A program made the translations under genes and the position numbers. 6,433 nt of DNA from Rhodoferax sp. (GTDB taxonomy: Bacteria; Pseudomonadota; Gammaproteobacteria; Burkholderiales; Burkholderiaceae_C), in assembly GCA_028711355.1 (NCBI GenBank), contig JAQTSL010000218.1, positions 1 to 6,433 on the forward strand. The letters run 5' to 3'. Positions 1-6,226 of this stretch are shown piece by piece (the first letter of the stretch is position 1; every line of letters begins with the position of its first letter). The notes below the pieces were generated by a model. The model searched no databases, was not told the DNA's origin, and saw nothing but the letters and a program-made list of their open reading frames with translations.

Positions 1-4
1 GCTC

Positions 5-9
5 AGGAG
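5..9 (+). promoter_or_regulatory. Ribosome binding site for the sigma-54 regulator
   Basis: AGGAG lies 5 bases before a TTG codon at 15. It supports TTG 15 as the start of the regulator, although the frame is open to the window edge, so a start further left cannot be excluded. Confidence 0.5.
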
Positions 10-14
10 ACAAC

Positions 15-1993
15 TTGCGCACCCCACCTGCCGCTTTGGCGCTTAGCCAGGCCAGACAACATTTACTTGAATATGGCCGTTGCCCGACCGAGGGGCTTGA
101 CGCCCATGTGGCCCGCTCGTGGCTGCGCAGTCTGCCGCAGGCCTGGTGCCCGATGCCCGATTGCCGGAGCCCGACCACGTCAACGCGGCCGAGCTGGGCC
201 GCATCATCGCCAGCGGTCATGAATTGCTGGTGCATTCGCGCCCGGTGATGGATGTGTTGTTTGAGCAGGTGCAGAGCAGCCAAAGCATGGTCGTTTTGGC
301 CGATGCGCACGGTACGTTGATGCATACGCTCGGGCGTGCCGACTTTCTGCAGCGTGCGCAACAGGTGGCGCTGTCATGCGGTGCCTCGTGGCACGAGCAA
401 TACCGTGGTACCAATGCCATTGGCACGGCACTGGCTGAGGGCGGCAGCATCGAAATTCATGGGGGTGAACATTTTCTGGAACGCAACGAGTTCCTGACCT
501 GCACGGCGGCACCGATTGTGTCGGCTACCGGTCAATTGCTGGGGGTTCTGGATATCTCCGGCGACCATCGCAGCGGGCATCCGCACACCTACGGACTGGT
601 CAATATGGCGGCCCGTCTGATCGAAAACCGGCTGATTGCGGCCACCAATCGTCAGCACATACGCCTGCACTTGCATCCGCAGCGCGAGGGTATTGGCACG
701 GTAGCCGAAGGTATTGTGGTGATCTCGGGTGATGGTTGGGTGGTGGGTGGCAACCGGGCCGGTCTGGCGTGGCTGTGTTTGACGCCGGTGGAAGTGGGGG
801 CGGCAAAGCTCCAGAGCCTGCTGGATGTGCCACTCAATGCCTTGATTGCGCAGCGCCAGCGTCGCCCGGATGAGTCCATGCGGGTGCATCGGCGTGATGG
901 TCAGGCGTTGTTTGTGCTACTCAAACAAGACACCGGCACAATGGTGAATCGAACCGCGATCCCTGGCACACTGTCCCAGGTCAAGCAGCCAGTCGGCGCG
1001 CGAGATAGCCAGTCCGACGCGTTGGCACAACTTGACACCGGCGACTTGCGCTGGCGTAGCGCCGCTGACAAGGCCCGGCGCGTGGCCGACAAACCGATAC
1101 CGCTGTTGATTCAGGGTGAGTCAGGGGTCGGCAAAGAGCTGTTTGCGCGGGCCGTGCATGACAGCGGGCCGCGTCGTGGCAAACCCTTTGTGGCGATCAA
1201 CTGCGCGGCGGTGCCCGAGAACCTGATCGAAGCTGAATTATTCGGCTATGCGCCCGGGGCATTTACCGGGGCTCGGCGTGATGGCAGCCTGGGTCGCCTG
1301 CGCGAAGCCCAGGGAGGCACATTGTTTCTGGATGAAATTGGCGATATGCCACTGCTGATGCAGGTGCGGTTGCTACGGGTGTTGCAAGAGCGCCAGGTCA
1401 GCCCGCTCGGAGGAGGACCTGCGGTGCCGGTTGACTTTGCGCTGATGTGTGCCACCCATTGCAAACTGCGTGAAGCGGCAGAACAAGGACACTTTCGCAG
1501 TGATTTGTATTACCGCATCAATGGGCTGACAGTGCAATTGCCGTCTTTGCGCACGCGCACAGATTTCGCTGTGTTGACACAGCGCCTGCTGGTTGATCTG
1601 AACCCAGGGCGCAGCCTGCAGGTGGCCCCGGAGTTGCTGACGCGCCTGAGTCAGCATCCGTGGCCCGGCAACCTGCGTCAATATGCCAATGCCCTGCGCA
1701 CCGCCTGCGCCATGCTCGATCCAGCCGAGGTGTGTATCGACTGGCAGCATTTGTCCGATGACTTGCTGGACGATTTGTCGGCACCGGCGCAACCGGCCCA
1801 AGCGCTGCCGATCCAGGAACTCCGTGCCATTGAAGCGACGGCCCTCAAGCCCGTCAAACCCGTGCAAAACCTGCAGGAACTCTCCCATGCAGCCATGCGC
1901 CAGGCCCTTCAATGCAGCAGTGGCAATATGTCGCAAGCGGCACGGCAACTGGGCATCAGCCGGCAAACGCTGTACCGCAAGCTCAAGGCTTGA
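15..1993 (+). CDS. Sigma-54-dependent Fis-family transcriptional regulator, AcoR-like, with an N-terminal frameshift
   Basis: This is an enhancer-binding activator of RNA polymerase-sigma-54; AcoR-type members typically switch on acetoin, alcohol or aldehyde catabolism genes in response to a small ligand. Residues are numbered from the GTG at 119 (624 aa). A GAF-like sensor spans about 55-175 (GTNAIGTAL, HFLERNEFLTCTAAPI). A PAS-like region spans about 190-260. The AAA+ domain spans about 305-530, with Walker A GESGVGKE at 333, the sigma-54 contact loop GAFTGA at 380-385, Walker B LFLDEI at 402, the arginine-finger region FRSDLYYR near 459 and sensor II WPGNLRQ near 515. A Fis-type HTH lies at about 590-622. 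The family N-terminus, including RSWLRSL, is encoded from TTG 15 in another frame, and homology crosses into the main frame near 132-137. That fits one missing base. The target genes lie outside the window, so the regulon is unknown. The usual Arg of the ATHR motif is Cys here (CATHCKL). Confidence 0.88.
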
Positions 1994-2009
1994 ATCGGCC
2001 TTGGCCGCT

Positions 2010-2032
2010 ACAAAAGCGCAAGCGTGTTGCGC
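2010..2032 (-). terminator. Weak intrinsic terminator-like hairpin, minus direction
   Basis: A perfect 6-bp stem (GCGCAA 2016-2021, TTGCGC 2027-2032) with a 5-base loop is followed by TTTTG when read on the minus strand. The stem is short and the T run is brief. A second short GC stem (CGGCC 1996-2000, GGCCG 2003-2007) lies just after the regulator's stop. Either could help end transcription between the two convergent reading directions. No strong plus-strand terminator with a T tract is visible after the regulator. Confidence 0.3.
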
Positions 2033-2058
2033 CTGTCCGGTGTGCCATAGAGGGTCAT

Positions 2059-2309
2059 TTATAGTGCAAAACAGGCGGTATAAACAGGTACTGTGCCATT
2101 CATGGCGCTGGTTAGCGTGATGGCAGTGGCGTTGATGACTTGCGTGCCCGCATTCATGTTGGCATAAACGACAGATCCGCTTAGCACCAACACATCGCCG
2201 CTATCGGGCGCCGTGGCAGACAAACTCATGCCACTGACTGTGGTGTTCCCGTCATAGACCTTGGTCGCCGCACCCGCAGTGCCCTCGCTCAAGGTCGCCG
2301 TTACGACAG
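2059..2309 (-). pseudogene. Fragment of a YDG-domain (filamentous-haemagglutinin-type) adhesin
   Basis: The minus-strand frame ends at a TAA (2059-2061) and encodes TKVYDGNTTVSGMSLSA, then SGDVLVLSGS, then VVYANMNAGT. This matches the signature of YDG/MBG-like repeats, which stack in tandem in large secreted adhesins of the two-partner-secretion type. Only one repeat is present, whereas such proteins usually have many repeats and exceed 1000 residues. There is no signal peptide, haemagglutination domain or ribosome binding site. At its 5' side the similarity stops near 2307, where a plus-strand IS1111-group transposase tail begins. I read it as a captured gene piece and not a functional small protein. 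The last residues before the stop do not resemble the family and may be post-junction sequence. The broad family assignment is fairly safe, the exact parent gene is not. Confidence 0.55.
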
Positions 2310-2390
2310 GCCAGAACGATCTGGGCCATGACAGCCAAAGCACAGGATTACGACAAAGGCTTCAAGAGCATCAGGCCCCAAGCTGCGTGA
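2310..2390 (+). pseudogene. C-terminal tail of IS110/IS1111-type transposase
   Basis: The plus-strand frame reads ARTIWAMTAKAQDYDKGF then KSIRPQAA and stops at TGA 2388-2390. IS110-family transposases end with a conserved pattern of the kind (N)K-x-AR-x-(I/V)W-A, followed by a short variable tail, and this fragment fits. These enzymes are DEDD/serine recombinases guided by an RNA encoded in the element. Only about 26 of roughly 330-400 residues remain, so it is inactive. Upstream in the same frame the sequence stops resembling the family at about 2309, where a minus-strand adhesin fragment takes over. The piece is short, so chance resemblance is possible; the neighbouring non-coding stretch strengthens the call. 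Confidence 0.55.
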
Positions 2391-2720
2391 TGCTGAAGTC
2401 GCCCAGGATTGAAAAAGCAACGACCCGAGCAACAGACAAATGAAAGGACTATGGTTTTAGCCTTGGAAGGCTAGCAGGTGGCAAAAAACGAAGTGATGTG
2501 AAACAGGTCAGACCGGTGGCGAGCTAAACCAGAGAATTTCCTGGGACATAAAGAGTCCGTCGGATAGAAAAGGAGCACGTCAGCGAATATGCATCGGGGC
2601 CAGTGCAAAGTCGGGGTAACCTGACCCACCCACAAACAAGGCCGAATATAAGGACGCAACCGACTTCTTCACAAAATAACGCAAATTCTGCTTGCTATCC
2701 GGGAGGCATCCATATAAGGA
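2391..2720 (+). ncRNA. Candidate bridge RNA (seekRNA) region of the IS1111-group remnant
   Basis: In IS1111-group elements the guide RNA that pairs with both donor and target DNA is encoded downstream of the transposase, near the right end. This stretch has that position. It has no credible coding frame but several potential stem-loops on the plus strand. TCC 2539-2541 / GGA 2562-2564 encloses GGAC 2544-2547 / GTCC 2555-2558 across an internal loop. GGGT 2614-2617 pairs with ACCC 2624-2627, GCAA 2681-2684 with TTGC 2692-2695, and TAGCCTT 2458-2464 with AAGGCTA 2467-2473. The stems are short and were found by eye; no folding was computed. The RNA's exact ends and promoter are unknown. If transcribed, it could only act with a transposase from another copy. 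Confidence 0.4.
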
Positions 2721-2775
2721 AATTCAACCGCATGAGGCCAAGTATCGCACCTTGGAACGGCCCTCGAACCGTTAA
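2721..2775. other. Unassigned junction sequence between IS remnant and lolA fragment
   Basis: These 55 bases belong to neither the IS right end nor the lolA frame as far as I can see. They contain a small stem (AACGG 2756-2760 / CCGTT 2769-2773, 8-base loop) and an in-frame TAA (2773-2775) that closes the lolA frame upstream. They may hold the true element boundary or another degraded fragment. Confidence 0.35.
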
Positions 2776-2967
2776 AAACCCGCACCGCTATTTCGGCAAG
2801 AGGTGCGCGTGGGATTTCGCTCGGGTGAATTGGCGGTGCTGGAAATGATGGACAGCATTGGCCAGAAGTCCAGCCTGCGTTTCAGCTCCTTCCAAGCCAA
2901 CGCCGCGCTGGAGGCCTCAAGCTTCCAGTTCAAACCGCCGCCCGGCGCGGATGTGATCCGCCAGTAG
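2776..2967 (+). pseudogene. lolA: 3' fragment of lolA (outer-membrane lipoprotein carrier protein)
   Basis: LolA is the periplasmic chaperone that carries lipoproteins from LolCDE to LolB at the outer membrane. The frame encodes RVGFRSGELAVLEMMDSIGQ, then KSSLRFSSFQANAAL, then SFQFKPPPGADVIRQ and TAG (2965-2967). The pattern of an amphipathic strand (GFRxGELAxLE), D-x-x-GQ, F-x-x-xQ-x-N and a final FxFKPP-GADV is the LolA C-terminus as seen in Burkholderiales. About 63 codons remain of some 200-215. The signal peptide and the first two thirds of the half-barrel are absent, and the frame is closed by TAA at 2773. There is no start or ribosome binding site. It ends 27 bases from the stop of the convergent EamA gene. 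LolA is normally essential, so an intact copy should exist elsewhere. Confidence 0.68.
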
Positions 2968-2994
2968 TGTGAGGGCGCGCGCGGGCGCAGGCCG

Positions 2995-3912
2995 CTACTT
3001 GCGGCGCAGTGCCACCAGGCCGGTGGACAGGCTGGTTCCGGCCACGATAACCAGGGCGCACACCAGCATCCATGGCGTCACCACCTCGCCCAGCAACAGC
3101 ACGCCGTACAACACGGCAAACACCGGTATCCCAAACGTGACGGACAGCGCACGCGCCGGGCCGGCCCGCTCGATCAGACGGAAATACAGGATGTAGGCCA
3201 CTCCGGTGCACAGCACGCCCAGCGCCACCACCGCCAGCCACGCCTGCAGCGTGACGGCGTGGTCGGGCCAGAACCACCAGGCCAGCGGAATCAGCGCAAT
3301 GGCGGCACCCAGTTGGCTGCCGGTGGCAGACACCAACGAGGGCAGGCCCGACAGGTAGCGCTTGGTAAAGCTGGCCGCAATGCCGTAGCACAGCGTGGCC
3401 AGCAGACACGCCAACACCGCCCAGCCGGTGGCATTGCCCGTGGCGTCGGGTTTGAAACTGGCCTTGTCCCAGGCCAGCAGCGCCACGCCCAGAAAGCCGA
3501 TCAGCAAACCCAGGATGCGCGAGCCGTTGGGCCGGTCCTTGAGCCACAGCCAGGCAATGACGGCGCCGAACAGCGGCACCGTCGCATTCAGAATGGACGA
3601 CAGGCCGGTCGTGATCGATAGCAGGGCATAGCTGAAGCAGACAAACGGAATGGCCGAATTCAGAACGCCGACAACAAAGGTCAGCTTCCAGTGCTGGCGC
3701 AGGGCCGGCGCCTGGCCGCGCGCCAGCAATATTGGCAGTAGGAAAAGCGCGGCAATGGCGACCCGAAGCCCGGCGGTTGGCAAGGCCCCCAGCTCTCGGG
3801 CGCCCATGCGCATGAATAAAAACGACGCGCCCCAGATGGCGGCCAGCAGCACGAAGTCGAGCTTCCACGCTTGGGAGGGCGCGGCCACCACGGGTGTTGC
3901 TATGGCGTTCAC
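2995..3912 (-). CDS. EamA-family (DMT superfamily) membrane transporter
   Basis: A 305-residue inner-membrane protein of the drug/metabolite transporter superfamily, the usual size for two EamA repeats of five helices each. The first repeat opens with LLAAIWGASFLFMRMGA and contains SILNATVPLFGAVIAWLWL. The second contains LACLLATLCYGIAASFTKRY, AYILYFRLIERAGPARAL and PVFAVLYGVLLLGEVVTP, near the end of which the typical LGE motif falls. It ends LVALRRK, a positive, probably cytoplasmic tail. The GTG start at 3912 overlaps the ogt stop in a GTGA arrangement, which implies translational coupling; no clear Shine-Dalgarno precedes it. The reading frame runs on upstream to about 4140, but that part lies within ogt and is not real. 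The substrate cannot be told from sequence. EamA proteins export amino acids, metabolites or drugs, and the repair-gene context is suggestive only. Confidence 0.88.
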   Translation of the reverse strand: MNAIATPVVAAPSQAWKLDFVLLAAIWGASFLFMRMGARELGALPTAGLRVAIAALFLLPILLARGQAPALRQHWKLTFVVGVLNSAIPFVCFSYALLSITTGLSSILNATVPLFGAVIAWLWLKDRPNGSRILGLLIGFLGVALLAWDKASFKPDATGNATGWAVLACLLATLCYGIAASFTKRYLSGLPSLVSATGSQLGAAIALIPLAWWFWPDHAVTLQAWLAVVALGVLCTGVAYILYFRLIERAGPARALSVTFGIPVFAVLYGVLLLGEVVTPWMLVCALVIVAGTSLSTGLVALRRK

Positions 3913-4403
3913 AGGCGGCTTTCGAGTTGCAGCAAGGCGACCTTGCGGCCCAGGCCGCCGGCATAGCCCGTCAGCGCGCCATTGCGCCCGACCACCCGGT
4001 GGCAGGGGACGATGATGCTGATGGGGTTGCGTCCCACGGCGCCGCCCACCGCACGCACCGCGCGGGGCTGCCCCATGCCTGCGCTGATGGCGCCATAGCT
4101 GGTGGTGGCACCCGGTGCAATGTCCAGCAGCGCCTGCCACACCCGTTGCTGAAACTCTGTGCCACTGCCCAGGTCCAGCGGCACATCAAAGGTTTGCCGC
4201 TCGGCGGCAAAGTACTGCTGCAACTCGTCGCAGGCCAGACGCAACACCGGGTGGGTGTTGGCCACGGGCCACTGGCTGGTGTCGGGCGCGTGCTTCTGGC
4301 CGTCAAAGCCGGTCCAGACCAGGGCCTGGTCATGGGCGGCCAGCGTCATGGGCCCCCAGGGGCTAAAGAGGGTGCAACGCACCGTTTTGTCGGAATACTT
4401 CAT
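3909..4403 (-). CDS. ogt: Methylated-DNA--[protein]-cysteine S-methyltransferase (Ogt type)
   Basis: This suicide enzyme moves the alkyl group from O6-alkylguanine (or O4-alkylthymine) in DNA to its own cysteine, restoring the base. The protein has 164 residues, normal for a stand-alone Ogt. The active site is PCHRV at 133-137, with Cys134 as acceptor. Before it lie FQQRVWQALLDI (83-94), TSYGAIS, and the DNA-binding helix RAVGGAVGRNPISI, whose Arg normally takes the place of the flipped base. After it come GRNGALTGYAGG and KVALLQLE, the usual end of the family. The ATG at 4403 gives the expected N-terminus (MKYSDKTVRCTLFSPWG). The Shine-Dalgarno is weak. It sits 50 bases after the Ada-AlkA stop and overlaps the EamA start by 4 bases, so it is probably the middle gene of an operon. 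It supplies the methyltransferase module that the upstream fusion lacks. Confidence 0.93.
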   Translation of the reverse strand: MKYSDKTVRCTLFSPWGPMTLAAHDQALVWTGFDGQKHAPDTSQWPVANTHPVLRLACDELQQYFAAERQTFDVPLDLGSGTEFQQRVWQALLDIAPGATTSYGAISAGMGQPRAVRAVGGAVGRNPISIIVPCHRVVGRNGALTGYAGGLGRKVALLQLESRL

Positions 4404-4453
4404 GGTTAATCAGGCGCTAGCCCCCGTTAAATAATCGCACGTAGCTATAACAA

Positions 4454-6061
4454 TCATAGTAATTCGGTGATCGTTCGGGCGTTGGGTGTGGGCTGGCGCG
4501 CAGCCCCGGGCGCGTCGGCCAGGCTGGCCCAGGCGCGCACCACGGCATAACTGCGCCAGGGCTTCCAGCGCTGTGAGGCTGCCTCGGCTGCCGCGGCCGC
4601 CTGTTTCGGGTTGCCGGCGTCCTGCACACCCAATGCCTTTTGCAAGGCCACATCGCCGGCCACAAACGCATCGGGCCAGCGCAGGGCGCGCATCGCAATG
4701 TAGTGGGCCGTCCACGGGCCAATGCCGGGCAGGGCCTGCAGAGCGGTCAGTGTTTCGGGAATATCCACGCCAGCTTGCAGCACCAGGCCATTGTGGGCAA
4801 TGGCCTGTGCCAGGGCCTGGATGGCGCGTTGGCGCTGGCGCACGATGCCCAGTTGGCCCATTTCCTCGCCACTGGCTTGGCACAAAGCCTGTGGCGTGGG
4901 GAAGAGGCGGCGTGGCCCTGTGCCTGCGTCCGGCAGATCGGTGCCAAAGCGCTCCACCAAGCGCGCTCCCAGCGTGCGGGCCGCACGCACCGTGATCTGC
5001 TGGCCCAGGATGGCCCGCACACCCAGCTCGAAGCCGTCCAGGCAGCCGGGCACCCGCAGGCCGTCGGAGCCGGGAAAGTCGGCCTGCAAGGCGGTGTTGA
5101 TGGCGGACGGCTCGGCATCCAGGTCGAGCAGGGCACGCACTCTAGCCAGCACCTGGGGCAGGGCGGCGCCCAGGCCGGGGCTGATGTGAAAAACCACGTT
5201 GCAGCGCTCGGGCACAAACTGCACCCGCACCCAGCCGCTGTGGGTCTTGCCCGCCACCATTAGCGCCAGGGTGCGCGCCAGCGTCAGCCGCTCGGTATCC
5301 ACGGCTTCCAAGCCGTCGATCTGGCGGGTCGCAAAGAAGCCCAGCATGGCGCCCACGTCGTAGGGCGGTCGGTACGCGGCCTTGAGCACGATGCTGGTCG
5401 TGTCGGAGGCGGGCGCACCCTCTGCGCTGGACTGGCGCAATTGCCGGGGCTGCAGGCGGTAGTGTTCGATAAACGTGGCGTTGAAGCGCCGCACGCTGGA
5501 AAAGCCACTCAGCGCCGCGACCTGGGCCACCGGCAGTTGTGTGTCGGTCAGCAGGCGCTTGGCCATCAGCAGGCGCCGGGTCTGCAGGTATTGCAGGGGC
5601 GAGACGCCCCAGTGGGCCTCAAAAATGCGGCGCACATGGCGCTCGCTGACGCCCAGGTGCTGGGCCACCTCGGCCATGCTGGGTGCGCCATCGCTCCACC
5701 GGGCCGGCTCGTCCAGCAGGTTGGCGGCCTGGCGGGCCAGGATGAAGGACGCATCCTGGGTCGACCAGGGCAGCAGCGCGTCGGCCCCGGCAGTGGCCGC
5801 GCTGGCTGGCGCCAGCTCCGGGCGGCAGCGCAGGCAGGGGCGAAACCCGGCCGACTCGGCCTGCGCCGCCAGCGCAAAGAACAGGCAGTTTTCGCGCCGT
5901 GGTGCACGCACCCGGCAGACTGGGCGGCAGTAGATGCCAGTGGAGGTCACGCCGGTGAAAAAGCGCCCGTCGAAACGCGCGTCGCGCGCCTTGAGCGCCA
6001 GGTAGCAGGCGTCGCTGGCGGCTGGCGTCGTCATGGTGTTGGGCGTGGCGGCTGGAGACAT
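4454..6061 (-). CDS. Ada-AlkA fusion: methylphosphotriester-sensing AraC-type regulator with 3-methyladenine DNA glycosylase II domain
   Basis: A three-part alkylation-response protein, 535 aa from ATG 6061. The Ada N-terminal zinc domain (about 20-85) has four Cys in GIYCRPVCRV and FRPCLRCRPE (C45, C49, C76, C79); the first corresponds to E. coli Ada Cys38, which takes a methyl group from DNA phosphotriesters and turns the protein into an activator. An AraC-type HTH pair follows at about 125-210 (MAEVAQHLGVSERHVRRIF; VAQVAALSGFSSVRRFNATF). An AlkA N-terminal domain starts near 225 (LKAAYRPPYD). The HhH-GPD glycosylase domain holds LPGIGPWTAHYIAMRAL and catalytic Asp470 in FVAGDVALQK, and ends with RWKPWRSYAVVRAW. 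It excises 3-methyladenine and related bases. Another ATG at 6034 would put the first zinc Cys at position 36, nearly as in E. coli Ada; neither start has a clear ribosome site. The frame is open to 6226 but that part looks non-coding. Ada's own methyltransferase domain is absent and is supplied by ogt next door. Confidence 0.93.
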   Translation of the reverse strand: MSPAATPNTMTTPAASDACYLALKARDARFDGRFFTGVTSTGIYCRPVCRVRAPRRENCLFFALAAQAESAGFRPCLRCRPELAPASAATAGADALLPWSTQDASFILARQAANLLDEPARWSDGAPSMAEVAQHLGVSERHVRRIFEAHWGVSPLQYLQTRRLLMAKRLLTDTQLPVAQVAALSGFSSVRRFNATFIEHYRLQPRQLRQSSAEGAPASDTTSIVLKAAYRPPYDVGAMLGFFATRQIDGLEAVDTERLTLARTLALMVAGKTHSGWVRVQFVPERCNVVFHISPGLGAALPQVLARVRALLDLDAEPSAINTALQADFPGSDGLRVPGCLDGFELGVRAILGQQITVRAARTLGARLVERFGTDLPDAGTGPRRLFPTPQALCQASGEEMGQLGIVRQRQRAIQALAQAIAHNGLVLQAGVDIPETLTALQALPGIGPWTAHYIAMRALRWPDAFVAGDVALQKALGVQDAGNPKQAAAAAEAASQRWKPWRSYAVVRAWASLADAPGAARQPTPNARTITELL

Positions 6062-6226
6062 GGGGCGAATGATACGCAGCAGTGTGGCGCGTAGTGGCCG
6101 TTTTCGGACATGTGGGTGGGATGCATCTCGCGGCCCAGCGCCGAGCCAGCAGCCAAAAAGTCCGCGTTGGATCTGCCGCGCACGCAGCCCTACCCGCCAG
6201 CGCAGCGCAATCGCCGTTTCTCCCAC
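6062..6226 (-). promoter_or_regulatory. Leader region of the alkylation-repair cluster, next to IS91-like DNA
   Basis: These 165 bases lie between the IS91-like transposase stop and the Ada-AlkA start and must hold the cluster's promoter unless it lies inside the element. No convincing sigma-70 boxes are visible. A single AGCGCAA (6204-6210, plus strand) resembles part of the E. coli Ada box AAAGCGCAA, but it is only a partial match about 145 bases from the start, so it is weak. The outer boundary of the mobile element should fall somewhere in this stretch; I cannot fix it. Confidence 0.35.

Larger units (their letters stand above)
2310..2720 (+). mobile_element. Right-end remnant of an IS110-family (IS1111-group) insertion sequence
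   Basis: The stretch combines the last codons of an IS110-type transposase (2310-2390) with about 330 bases of stop-rich, more A/T-rich sequence that has no good reading frame on either strand. I recognise the look of the non-coding right part of IS1111-group elements from features such as AAACAGGTCAGACCGGTGG at 2500-2518, AGGCCGAATATAAGG at 2639-2653, and GGGAGGCATCCATATAAGG near the right edge. That recognition comes from memory and was not aligned. The left end, the DEDD catalytic region and nearly all of the transposase are missing, so the element cannot move by itself. Its right border is uncertain and set near 2720. It separates an adhesin fragment from a lolA fragment, which suggests it took part in the rearrangement. 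Confidence 0.55.

Noticed and set aside
2471..2659. A 62-codon minus-strand frame and an 81-codon plus-strand frame (2603-2848)
   Set aside because: No recognisable motif or ribosome site. The region looks like non-coding IS sequence, and the plus frame crosses the lolA fragment out of phase.
2756..2773. Minus-strand GGTTCGAGGG resembling a tRNA T-arm
   Set aside because: No acceptor, D or anticodon arms can be built around it, and no CCA or acceptor match is present.
2970..2994. GC-rich alternating stretch between the convergent lolA and EamA stops as a terminator
   Set aside because: There is no clean stem with a T run in either direction; the GCGC repeats fold in many equal ways.
2930..3964. 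A 344-codon minus-strand open frame
   Set aside because: It overlaps the EamA gene in another frame, shows low-complexity Arg/Ala/Gly-rich sequence typical of GC-rich shadow frames, and has no membrane pattern or motif.
4445..4459. Near-palindrome overlapping the Ada-AlkA stop codon, possible ogt promoter or attenuator
   Set aside because: The stem is only about 6 bp with a G-T pair, A/T-rich, and has no T tract. No matching -35 box is seen at the right distance.
4640..5263. Plus-strand 207-codon open frame, and a similar one at 5441-6094
   Set aside because: Both are antisense to the Ada-AlkA gene, which carries clear domain motifs throughout. Their translations show no family features.
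6062..6226. Extended N-terminus of Ada-AlkA from a GTG at 6226
   Set aside because: The extra 55 residues do not resemble the Ada N-terminus, and the start directly abuts the transposase stop. The zinc-domain spacing fits ATG 6034 or 6061.
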